A DNA stretch of 6,128 nucleotides, from NCBI GenBank assembly GCA_027071965.1, contig JALSYJ010000010.1:1-6128 (forward strand). Direction: 5' to 3'. The stretch is from Robiginitomaculum sp. GTDB taxonomy: Bacteria; Pseudomonadota; Alphaproteobacteria; Caulobacterales; Maricaulaceae. The notes under the pieces are model-generated. The model saw nothing but the letters and a program-made list of their open reading frames with translations. It was not told where the DNA came from and did not search any database. A program made the translations under genes and the position numbers. Of this stretch, positions 1 through 5,604 are shown in pieces. Within the stretch, counting starts at the first letter, position 1; each line of letters opens with the position of its first letter.

Positions 1-985
1 TTCCTTTTTCTATTCCCCTGGCCAGACGAGCCGGATTGGTGACAAATAAGTCATCGCCAACCAATTGCACATTATCGCCCAGAACTTCAGTCTGGATTTT
101 CCACCCTTCCCAATCATCCTCATGCAGGCCATCTTCAATGGAAAAAATTGGAAAACGATCACACAGGCGCTTCAGATAATCTACCATTTCCCCAGAATCA
201 TAGCGCACACCTTCGCCTTTTAGCTCATACACTCCATCGGAATAAAACTCTGAAGCTGCGCAGTCTAAAGCAAATACAAAATCATTACCCAGCCGATACC
301 CGGCCTTGGCAATGGCGCCATCAAGGAACTCCAGTGCCTTTACTGCCGAGCCAATATCAGGAGCAAAGCCACCTTCATCACCGACATTGGTATTTAAGCC
401 GGCATCTTGCAATTTGGATTTAAGTGCGTGGAATACTTCGGCACCCATGCGAAGAGCGCTGGCAAAACTGTCAGCGCCCACCGGCATAATCATAAATTCC
501 TGAATATCGATCGGATTGTCAGCATGTTCCCCGCCATTGATCACATTCATCATCGGCACCGGCAGGGTTCTGGCATTAACTCCGCCAACATAGCGAAACA
601 GGGGCAGTCCTTGCGCCTCGGCTGCGGCTTTGGCCACAGCCAGCGATACACCCAAAATAGCATTGGCACCCAATCTGGATTTATTATTCGTACCATCCAG
701 CGCAATTAGGGTTTGATCTATTCTACGCTGATCAAGCGCATTAAACCCGCCAATGGCATCAAAAATTTCACCATCCACATGGGAGGCTGCCCGGTTCACG
801 CCTTTGCCGCCATAGGCAGATGAACCATCGCGCAATTCCACAGCCTCATGAGCGCCGGTCGAAGCTCCCGAAGGCACTGCTGCGCGCCCCATGGCCCCGC
901 TCTCCAGCACCACGTCAACTTCCAGAGTGGGATTGCCGCGACTGTCCAGAATCTCACGGGCGTGGATATCAACAATACCGGTCAT
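1..985 (-). CDS. eno: Enolase (phosphopyruvate hydratase), C-terminus outside window
   Basis: Enolase interconverts 2-phosphoglycerate and phosphoenolpyruvate in cytoplasmic glycolysis and gluconeogenesis, and in many bacteria also joins the RNA degradosome. I translated the minus strand from the ATG at 983-985: 328 residues are visible with no stop, against about 425-430 for the family, so roughly 100 C-terminal residues lie beyond position 1. The N-terminus MTGIVDIHAREILDSRGNPT is the standard enolase start, followed by the mobile loop PSGASTGAHEA (residues 38-48). Visible active-site positions are H154 and E163, E204 in the NVGDEGGF segment, and the Mg2+ ligands D241, E284 (SIEDGL) and D311 (VGDD). 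The catalytic lysine that follows in the family is outside the window. An AGGAG ribosome-binding site sits 6 bases before the ATG. The gene lies downstream of rpmF on the same strand but behind a strong terminator, so it probably has its own promoter. The truncation is a window edge, not a broken gene. Confidence 0.97.
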   Translation of the reverse strand, partial: MTGIVDIHAREILDSRGNPTLEVDVVLESGAMGRAAVPSGASTGAHEAVELRDGSSAYGGKGVNRAASHVDGEIFDAIGGFNALDQRRIDQTLIALDGTNNKSRLGANAILGVSLAVAKAAAEAQGLPLFRYVGGVNARTLPVPMMNVINGGEHADNPIDIQEFMIMPVGADSFASALRMGAEVFHALKSKLQDAGLNTNVGDEGGFAPDIGSAVKALEFLDGAIAKAGYRLGNDFVFALDCAASEFYSDGVYELKGEGVRYDSGEMVDYLKRLCDRFPIFSIEDGLHEDDWEGWKIQTEVLGDNVQLVGDDLFVTNPARLARGIEKG

Positions 986-1068
986 TTGCTTCTCCTGATG
1001 AGGGATTTTGATGATTCACTACTTGTACGCTTTATGCTCGCAAATAAAGGGGGGAAACCCAATTTGAA
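986..1068 (-). promoter_or_regulatory. eno leader and likely promoter region
   Basis: This is the gap between the rpmF terminator and the eno start. The Shine-Dalgarno sequence AGGAG (minus strand, about 992-996) is clear. An independent promoter is expected here because of the terminator upstream, and the A/T-rich stretch around 1029-1048 is the likeliest place, but I could not pick a -35/-10 pair with good spacing. The promoter is inferred from context; only the ribosome-binding site is seen directly. Confidence 0.4.
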
Positions 1069-1069
1069 C

Positions 1070-1107
1070 AAAAAAACGCCGCCTTACAAAGTAAAAGCAG
1101 CGTTTTT
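1070..1107 (-). terminator. Intrinsic terminator of rpmF
   Basis: Read on the minus strand, an arm with core ACGCTGC and an inner TTTAC pairs with GTAAGG-CGGCGT around a 3-base TTT loop. The pairing has G-U wobbles and one bulged base. It is flanked by AAAAA before and a run of T after the stem. It starts about 20 bases beyond the rpmF stop codon, so it should end the rpmF transcript and insulate it from eno. The A-tract on the other side means it could also act weakly in the plus direction, where no gene is visible. Confidence 0.85.
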
Positions 1108-1128
1108 GCAAACCTTGGGAAATTTGTA

Positions 1129-1311
1129 CTAGTCTTCCTGCGCTGGCAAGATTTGCCGACCACGATACATGCCGGTTTTCAGGTCAATATGATGGGGACG
1201 GCGCAGCTCGCCGGAATCGGCATCCTCAATATAGGTGGCAGCAGCCAGACGGTCATGGCTGCGGCGCATTCCTCGACGGGAGCGGGTGATTTTACTTTTA
1301 GGTACTGCCAT
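1129..1311 (-). CDS. rpmF: 50S ribosomal protein bL32
   Basis: This encodes a 60-residue basic protein of the large ribosomal subunit. The N-terminus MAVPKSKITRSRRGMRRSHD is the invariant bL32 opening (MAVPK..., then SRRGMRRSHD). The C-terminal half contains GELRRPHHIDLKTGMYRGRQ, the form usual in Alphaproteobacteria, without the zinc-binding cysteine pairs that some bL32 proteins carry. The length is normal for the family. The ATG at 1309-1311 is preceded by AGGA with an 8-base spacer. The gene appears monocistronic: a terminator follows the stop and over 300 bases of non-coding DNA lie upstream. In several other bacteria rpmF is linked to plsX and fatty-acid genes; that linkage is absent here. 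Confidence 0.97.
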   Translation of the reverse strand: MAVPKSKITRSRRGMRRSHDRLAAATYIEDADSGELRRPHHIDLKTGMYRGRQILPAQED

Positions 1312-1376
1312 GGGAAAAATCCTGATTGGTAAAACTGATCAAAAATGAGAGACAGCAATAAATTACTGATTAAGAG

Positions 1377-1400
1377 CGGGCAGATACCCTATCTTGCCCG
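1377..1400. repeat. Inverted repeat upstream of rpmF
   Basis: CGGGCA-GATA, a CCC centre, then TATC-T-TGCCCG forms a 10-bp stem with one bulged T. It lies 66 bases upstream of the rpmF start. No T-run follows on either strand, so it is not a typical terminator. It overlaps the -10 and spacer of the possible rpmF promoter, so an operator or a 5' UTR hairpin are both possible. Confidence 0.55.
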
Positions 1401-1409
1401 TATCGGCAA
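1381..1409 (-). promoter_or_regulatory. Possible rpmF promoter
   Basis: On the minus strand TTGCCG (1404-1409) and TATCTG (1381-1386) are separated by 17 bases. The -35 matches the sigma-70-type consensus at 4 of 6 positions and the -10 at 3 of 6, so this is a modest match. It would give a leader of roughly 60 bases before rpmF. Placement is an inference from spacing alone. Confidence 0.3.
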
Positions 1410-1458
1410 GAGCAAATGCGACATTTTGACAAAGGGGGTGCAATCAGGCGGAATTTGT

Positions 1459-1468
1459 GCTATACAAT
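1459..1468 (+). promoter_or_regulatory. Extended -10 promoter of candidate small RNA
   Basis: The plus strand reads TGCTATACAAT around 1458-1468, with a TG dinucleotide immediately before the -10-like TATACA/TACAAT, which is an extended -10 arrangement. No good -35 lies at 16-18 bases. A perfect TTGACA is present at 1426-1431, but it is about 29 bases from TATACA, too far for a standard promoter; its own 17-base partner would be CGGAAT at 1449. Initiation from the extended -10 would fall near 1473-1476, exactly where the downstream fold-back begins. Confidence 0.45.
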
Positions 1469-1473
1469 GATCT

Positions 1474-1562
1474 CGGTCGTCCCCTTCTGACGCACGATCG
1501 CAAACGACTAGATATATGCTATATGAGGGTCGTAGCGGTTCAGACAGGACGACCGTTTTTTT
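1474..1562 (+). ncRNA. Candidate structured small RNA with intrinsic terminator
   Basis: This is an unannotated, self-contained transcription unit about 89 bases long. CGGTCGTCC (1474-1482) pairs perfectly with GGACGACCG (1547-1555) and is followed at once by seven T residues (1556-1562). Inside it, TCTGA (1486-1490) pairs with TCAGA (1540-1544), CGC (1499-1501) with GCG (1535-1537), ACGAC (1504-1508) with GTCGT (1529-1533), and ATATA (1512-1516) with TATAT (1520-1524) around a TGC loop. Nearly the whole sequence therefore folds as one interrupted rod ending in a terminator. An extended -10 box sits just upstream. No reading frame of interest is present. It lacks the conserved SRP RNA loop bases and is too short for a typical 6S RNA, so I cannot assign a family. 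The hairpin and T-tract are seen; expression and function are inferred. Confidence 0.5.
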
Positions 1563-1599
1563 GCGCCCTTCTGCTTCGCCCCCCTTTGCCGGAAATACA

Positions 1600-1626
1600 A
1601 ATACGGCCACCAATGGTGGCCGTATT
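1600..1626 (-). terminator. hppA terminator, perfect 12-bp palindrome
   Basis: AATACGGCCACC (1600-1611) and GGTGGCCGTATT (1615-1626) are perfect inverted repeats around a 3-base loop. On the minus strand the stem is followed by the T-rich TGTATTTCC; on the plus strand the following bases are not T-rich. It lies 27 bases past the hppA stop codon. This supports termination of hppA transcription before it would run antisense through the candidate small RNA. Confidence 0.8.
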
Positions 1627-1652
1627 CATAACATTGCCCTTTGGGAGCTTGT

Positions 1653-3734
1653 TTAGCCAGCAGCCAAAACCGCCAATAGCAGCAGCGCTACAATATTGGT
1701 GATCTTGATCATCGGGTTTACAGCCGGGCCAGCAGTATCCTTATATGGATCGCCAACAGTATCGCCGGTAATGGAGGCTTTGTGGGCTTCGGAGCCCTTA
1801 CCGCCATGAGCACCGTCCTCGATGTATTTTTTAGCATTATCCCAGGCTCCGCCGCCTGCAGTCATTGAAATGGCAACAAATAACCCATTTACAATCACAC
1901 CCAAGAGCATTGCGCCAACAGCGGCCAGCGCTTCGGTTTGTCCTGCGACTGCGTCTACTGCAAAATACAGCACAATAGGAGACAATACCGGAAGCAAAGA
2001 TGGTACGATCATCTCGCGAATGGCCGATTTGGTCAAAATGTCTACAGCTTTGCCGTAGTCTGGCTTATTCTTGTATTCCATAATACCGGGAATTTCGCGG
2101 AACTGGCGACGCACTTCCGTAACCACCGACTCAGCAGCACGACCCACAGCCATCATCGACATGCCACCAAACAAATATGGTAACAAGCCACCAAACAAAA
2201 GCCCGGCAATCACATATGGATTTTCCAGCGAGAAGTTTGGCTCAATGTGCAACAGGTGCTTTACGTCTTCGGTATAGGCGGCAAACAAAACCAGAGCGCC
2301 CAGACCAGCAGAACCAATAGCATAACCCTTGGTTACAGCTTTGGTCGTATTGCCCACAGCATCAAGCGTGTCGGTAGTGTTGCGAACATCCTCAGGCAGG
2401 CCGGCCATTTCAGCAATGCCCCCGGCATTATCAGTCACCGGACCAAAAGCATCCAGCGCCACAATAAAGCCAGCCAGAGCCAGCATGGTGGTCACGGCAA
2501 TGGCAATGCCGAACAGACCAGCAAAGGCAAAAGTGGTCAAAATTGCAGCAATAATGATCAAGGCCGGCAGGGCAGTTGATTCAAGCGAAACCGCCAGACC
2601 TTGAATGACATTTGTACCATGACCGGACTCAGAGGCCTTGGCCACAGAGCGCACAGGACGAAAACTGGTGCCAGTGTAATATTCAGTCACCCAGACGATC
2701 AGGGCCGTAACCAACAGGCCAATCAAGCCGGAGAAATACAGATCCATGCCGGTAAACGTAGAGCCTTCAACAGCTCCCATACCATTGGGAAGCATTTGTT
2801 CGATTACAAAATAGATGGCAATAACCGATAAAACGCCTGTAGCTATCAGCCCCTTGTACAGGGCTCCCATTACATTTTCACTGCCTTTGCCAAGGCTGAC
2901 AAAGAATGTACCGATTACCGAGGTAACAATACAGGCCCCGGCAATAGCCAGAGGCAACAGCATCATCACACTTTGCAAGGCATTGGTAAAATAAATCGAA
3001 GCTAAAACCATGGTGGCGACAATAGTAACCGCATAGGTTTCAAACAAATCCGCCGCCATGCCTGCGCAATCACCGACATTATCACCAACATTATCAGCAA
3101 TAGTCGCCGCGTTTCTAGGATCATCTTCAGGGATGCCAGCCTCGATTTTGCCAACCATATCGCCGCCAACATCAGCACCCTTGGTAAAGATGCCGCCACC
3201 CAAACGGGCAAAGATAGAAATAAGCGACGCCCCAAAGCCCAGAGCAACCATAGCGTTGATCACTGTACGCGAGCCAAGCTCCAAACCCATGACTGCAGTC
3301 AGCAAATAAAAATATCCAGCCACGCCAATCAGAGCAAAGCCCGCAACCAGCATGCCAGTAATTGCACCGGAGCGAAACGCAATCGACAAACCACCTGAAA
3401 GTGATTTACTAGCCGCTTCGGCAGTGCGCACATTGGCCCGAACAGATACCAGCATGCCAACAAACCCCGCAAGACCGGACAATACTGCGCCCAGCGCAAA
3501 CCCGATAGCAACCAAAGCGCCAAGCATAAAGAAAATACCCACAAATACGACGACACCAACAGCGCCAATAGTAAGGTATTGTCGTTTCAAATAAGCATCG
3601 GCGCCCTCTTGAATGGCTTTGGCAATTTCTTGCATCTTTTCATTACCGGAGCTTGCCTTTAGCAAGGACATTGTTTGCACAATGCCATAAATAATGGCGA
3701 GTAGACCTGCGCCAATGACTAACAAAAGTTCCAT
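1653..3734 (-). CDS. hppA: K+-independent membrane-bound proton-pumping pyrophosphatase
   Basis: HppA hydrolyses cytoplasmic pyrophosphate and uses the energy to pump H+ across the inner membrane. From the ATG at 3732-3734 the protein is 693 residues, usual for the family, with many hydrophobic spans consistent with the 16-helix fold. The first catalytic acidic motif is at residues 183-222: FTKGADVGGDMVGKIEAG (K185, D188, D192, K196, E198), then DNVGDNVGD with D214, D218 and D222. The second includes GPVTDNAGG (D435), WDNAKKYIED (D632, K635, K636, D640) and GDTVGDPYKD (D658, D662, D666). Residues 461-470 read GNTTKAVTKG; lysine at 465 and threonine at 468 mark the K+-independent subfamily, which are proton pumps. 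The open frame extends 21 residues further upstream to 3797, but MELLLVIGAG is the natural start because it begins directly with helix 1; the upstream extension lacks family character. It has its own terminator and a structured leader. Confidence 0.97.
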   Translation of the reverse strand: MELLLVIGAGLLAIIYGIVQTMSLLKASSGNEKMQEIAKAIQEGADAYLKRQYLTIGAVGVVVFVGIFFMLGALVAIGFALGAVLSGLAGFVGMLVSVRANVRTAEAASKSLSGGLSIAFRSGAITGMLVAGFALIGVAGYFYLLTAVMGLELGSRTVINAMVALGFGASLISIFARLGGGIFTKGADVGGDMVGKIEAGIPEDDPRNAATIADNVGDNVGDCAGMAADLFETYAVTIVATMVLASIYFTNALQSVMMLLPLAIAGACIVTSVIGTFFVSLGKGSENVMGALYKGLIATGVLSVIAIYFVIEQMLPNGMGAVEGSTFTGMDLYFSGLIGLLVTALIVWVTEYYTGTSFRPVRSVAKASESGHGTNVIQGLAVSLESTALPALIIIAAILTTFAFAGLFGIAIAVTTMLALAGFIVALDAFGPVTDNAGGIAEMAGLPEDVRNTTDTLDAVGNTTKAVTKGYAIGSAGLGALVLFAAYTEDVKHLLHIEPNFSLENPYVIAGLLFGGLLPYLFGGMSMMAVGRAAESVVTEVRRQFREIPGIMEYKNKPDYGKAVDILTKSAIREMIVPSLLPVLSPIVLYFAVDAVAGQTEALAAVGAMLLGVIVNGLFVAISMTAGGGAWDNAKKYIEDGAHGGKGSEAHKASITGDTVGDPYKDTAGPAVNPMIKITNIVALLLLAVLAAG

Positions 3735-3737
3735 GAT

Positions 3738-3775
3738 ATTTCCCGTACAGTTTCTGTTCCAGACAACGGGGAAAT
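3738..3775 (-). promoter_or_regulatory. Hairpin covering the hppA ribosome-binding region
   Basis: On the mRNA strand ATTTCCCCGT (3766-3775) can pair with ACGGGAAAT (3738-3746) with one bulged C. A second small stem ACAG/CTGT with an AAA loop sits inside (3747-3757). The ACGGGAAAT arm ends three bases before the hppA ATG and includes the only purine-rich candidate Shine-Dalgarno bases, GGGAAA. Translation initiation could therefore be restrained by this fold. The pairing is seen; the regulatory role is inferred. Confidence 0.45.
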
Positions 3776-3810
3776 TGTGCAAACACGTTGGCTGCACCCC
3801 CCTCTATGGC

Positions 3811-3852
3811 GGGCTTAACGGGAAGTTAGCACAAGTGCAAGCCCGTGAGCCC
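3811..3852 (-). repeat. Upstream leader hairpin of hppA
   Basis: Outer arms GGGCT/AGCCC (3811-3815 with 3848-3852), middle arms ACGGG/CCCGT (3818-3822 with 3842-3846) and inner arms GCAC/GTGC (3829-3832 with 3835-3838) nest into one hairpin of about 42 bases. No T-run follows on the minus strand, so it is a leader structure or operator and not a standard terminator of sufA. Confidence 0.55.
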
Positions 3853-3866
3853 TGCAGGACACGAAA

Positions 3867-3895
3867 AATATAACGGTTTTGTATTATAGATTCAA
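3867..3895 (-). promoter_or_regulatory. Likely hppA promoter
   Basis: The minus strand carries TTGAAT (3890-3895) and TATATT (3867-3872) with exactly 17 bases between, matching the sigma-70-type consensus at 4/6 and 5/6. Transcription would begin near 3860, giving a leader of about 125 bases that contains both hairpins before the hppA ATG. It sits in the short gap just beyond the sufA stop codon, so hppA need not depend on sufA transcription. Confidence 0.5.
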
Positions 3896-3905
3896 AAAAT
3901 GTGGT

Positions 3906-4289
3906 TTATAACGCGGCGGCAGGCTCTATGGTTACGCTGATACCGCAGCCGCACGCATCGGTTTCATTGGGGTTTTTGAACACGAATTTACTGTGCAGGG
4001 TTTCCACTTCATAATCAATCACCGAGCCAAGCAAAAATAAAACCGCTGCTGCATCAATAAGGATTGTTACCCCTTTATCTTCGACTATTTCATCAAGCCT
4101 TGCCGGTTCCGTCACATAGTCCATGGTATATTCCATGCCGGCACAGCCGCCATTTTGAACGCCAACCCGTAAAAACCCGCGCTCTTTTTCCGCCAATAAC
4201 TGTTTTATCCTGGAAGCAGCTTTTTCGGTTAAACTGACAATTTGAGGTTTCTTGCGCATGATTTTGGCAAGATGGGTTGCCATCATCAT
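3906..4289 (-). CDS. sufA: A-type Fe-S cluster carrier protein, SufA-like
   Basis: A-type carriers receive Fe-S clusters from the SUF scaffold and hand them to apoproteins in the cytoplasm. The 127-residue product has the three conserved ligand cysteines: C49 in RVGVQNGGCAGMEY, and C113 and C115 in the C-terminal CGCG motif. The pattern GGCAGMEYTMDY with FVFKNPNET...ACGCG is that of alphaproteobacterial SufA, and differs from ErpA, which usually has GGCSGFQY. The start is uncertain. Three consecutive ATGs open the frame (4281-4289), with AGGG about 9 bases before the first; a fourth in-frame ATG at residue 11 (MRKKPQIVSL) also begins the conserved domain but lacks a visible Shine-Dalgarno. 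No other suf gene lies in the window: upstream is a divergent gene and downstream is hppA, so it appears to be transcribed alone. Confidence 0.92.
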   Translation of the reverse strand: MMMATHLAKIMRKKPQIVSLTEKAASRIKQLLAEKERGFLRVGVQNGGCAGMEYTMDYVTEPARLDEIVEDKGVTILIDAAAVLFLLGSVIDYEVETLHSKFVFKNPNETDACGCGISVTIEPAAAL

Positions 4290-4410
4290 AATTGCAAGCC
4301 CTAAACTGTTCTATGGCCTTTATATTACTCAAATTTAAGTGGTCTTTTGTAACAATTAGCCGCAAAATAAATTTTGCCCGCCTTTAGGATCTGTTTTTGA
4401 AAGCATAATC
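4290..4410. promoter_or_regulatory. Divergent intergenic region between sufA and pentapeptide gene
   Basis: These 121 A/T-rich bases must hold the promoters for both divergent genes. I see several TATA-like stretches (for example around 4320-4327 and 4368-4373) and TTG-containing boxes, but no pair with standard spacing, so I assign no exact promoter. A near-perfect palindrome lies at 4362-4377. Only a weak GAAAG precedes the plus-strand ATG at 4411. Confidence 0.4.
4362..4377. repeat. Short palindrome in divergent promoter region
   Basis: GCAAAAT-AA-ATTTTGC is a perfect 7-bp inverted repeat with a 2-base centre. It sits 33 bases before the pentapeptide-protein start and has the size and symmetry of a binding site for a dimeric regulator. 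The A/T-rich composition means chance cannot be ruled out. Confidence 0.4.
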
Positions 4411-5586
4411 ATGCATCCGTTATTTTTAATTACCCCGCTTGCCATGATGCTAAGCACAGGAATTGCAATAGCCAAGCCAGACAAGTTAACCAGAATTATG
4501 GGATTTGGTGGCGTTTGCTCTGATTGTGACCTGTCCAAAAAGAACCTGTCCGGCGCCAATATGAACGGTGCCAGCTTTCCGCGCTCCGATTTTACTGCCG
4601 CAGATTTAAGCAATGCCAAACTACGCGGCTCTAATTTCTCCCGGGCAATTTTCAGACGCGCCGACCTTTCGGGGTCTTCTGCCACCGGGTCAAATTTTTC
4701 ATGGGCTGATTTTTCCGGCGCAACCCTCGATAATATGAACGGAAATGGCAATAATTTTTCAAGAGCTACATTAAACGGGGCCAAGGGAAAGTCAGCCGAT
4801 CTGGTTGCCGCCAATTTCAGCTATGCCAAATTATTGGGAACATCCTTTCAGGATGCTGAATTCTCCTACAGTAATTTCAGCAACACTGATTTCTCCGGAG
4901 CCAAGCTGAATGAGGCCCGATTTGAGATGTCAAACCTGTCTTTTGTGAATTTCGGAGCCTCTGATTTGAGCAATGTCGAATTCAACCGGGTCGATCTGCA
5001 AAACGCCCGTTTTGATAATACTTTGCTCACCGGGGTTGTCTTTACCGAAGCATTCCTGCCCGGCGCCGATCTTTCAAAAGCTCGCGGTTTGACAGCGGAA
5101 CAATTTGCTTCGGCCTGTGGTGATTCAAAGACCAGATTGCCTGAAGGACTGTCTCTTGCTGATTGCAATACCATAAGCTGGTCAAAACAATTTACCCGTA
5201 TTAACGATAATGCTGCCAGCTTTAATCAGTCCCGCTTTGGCAATATGCGCAATCAGGATGTCCTTACCATTCACAAGGAAACCAAAAGAGCCTTAAATGA
5301 AGGCCGCAGAGCCCTTCTCGAAGCAGGTCGGGCTCTGGCCGTAACACTGGAAAATCCAAACCTGGAAAACCTTACCGGCCAGCAAAACTTGTCAGTACCG
5401 TCAAAAAGTACGCTACTTCAGCAACACCAGCAGCGATCACTGGATCGTATCATTCGCTCTTTGACGAAGTTGAGGCTTTCTTCAGGCGCGGCGCAATCCG
5501 AAATTGATCAGGCAATCATCGAGCTAAAAAAGGCACAGGAAATCATGAAACAGAAAAATCAGGATATGGAGATAGCAGTCAAATAA
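4411..5586 (+). CDS. Secreted pentapeptide-repeat protein with C-terminal helical tail
   Basis: The function is unknown. The 391-residue product begins with a hydrophobic segment (residues 2-20) ending AIA-KP, which fits a Sec signal peptide cut near residue 21, although its n-region has no lysine or arginine. Residues 40-224 are 37 uninterrupted pentapeptides of the A(D/N)LSX / (D/N)FSGA kind with L or F at the centre, so the fold should be a right-handed quadrilateral beta-helix of about nine turns. The centre residue is atypical only at A91, G111 and G126. A CxxC (C36, C39) precedes the helix. After it, LTAEQFASACG...LPEGLSLADC contains C236 and C252, resembling the cap found after pentapeptide runs in other alphaproteobacterial proteins. 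Residues about 284-391 are charged, Lys/Glu/Gln-rich and probably helical. A periplasmic location argues against a gyrase-protecting Qnr/MfpA role. The ATG is supported by the signal peptide; the ribosome-binding site is weak. Confidence 0.9.
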   Translation: MHPLFLITPLAMMLSTGIAIAKPDKLTRIMGFGGVCSDCDLSKKNLSGANMNGASFPRSDFTAADLSNAKLRGSNFSRAIFRRADLSGSSATGSNFSWADFSGATLDNMNGNGNNFSRATLNGAKGKSADLVAANFSYAKLLGTSFQDAEFSYSNFSNTDFSGAKLNEARFEMSNLSFVNFGASDLSNVEFNRVDLQNARFDNTLLTGVVFTEAFLPGADLSKARGLTAEQFASACGDSKTRLPEGLSLADCNTISWSKQFTRINDNAASFNQSRFGNMRNQDVLTIHKETKRALNEGRRALLEAGRALAVTLENPNLENLTGQQNLSVPSKSTLLQQHQQRSLDRIIRSLTKLRLSSGAAQSEIDQAIIELKKAQEIMKQKNQDMEIAVK

Positions 5587-5604
5587 GCAATCACCCCCTC
5601 ACCA

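Noticed and set aside
820..1132. Plus-strand open frames over the enolase 5' end and leader
   Set aside because: They overlap an unmistakable enolase frame on the other strand, show no domain character and have no convincing ribosome-binding site.
1474..1562. Identity as 6S RNA, SRP RNA or tmRNA
   Set aside because: It is too short for a typical 6S RNA, lacks the conserved SRP apical-loop sequence, and has no tRNA-like ends or tag frame.
1389..1702. Short open frames on both strands across the rpmF-hppA gap
   Set aside because: They run through the small-RNA fold-back and the hppA terminator palindrome and translate into low-complexity sequence without family resemblance.
3735..3797. Upstream extension of hppA by 21 residues
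   Set aside because: The extra residues (MQPTCLHNFPVVWNRNC...) do not look like the HppA N-terminus, and the stretch forms leader hairpins; the ATG at 3732-3734 gives the standard start.
4356..4814. Minus-strand open frame antisense to the pentapeptide gene
   Set aside because: It is a product of the regular five-codon periodicity of the pentapeptide gene read in reverse; no signal or domain is seen.
4540..5090. DNA tandem repeat or CRISPR-like array
   Set aside because: The periodicity is 15 bases with diverged codons, reflecting protein pentapeptides, not identical DNA repeats with spacers.
4411..5586. Qnr/MfpA-type gyrase-protecting protein
   Set aside because: It has an export signal, a CxxC before the helix and a long helical tail, which do not fit the compact cytoplasmic gyrase mimics.
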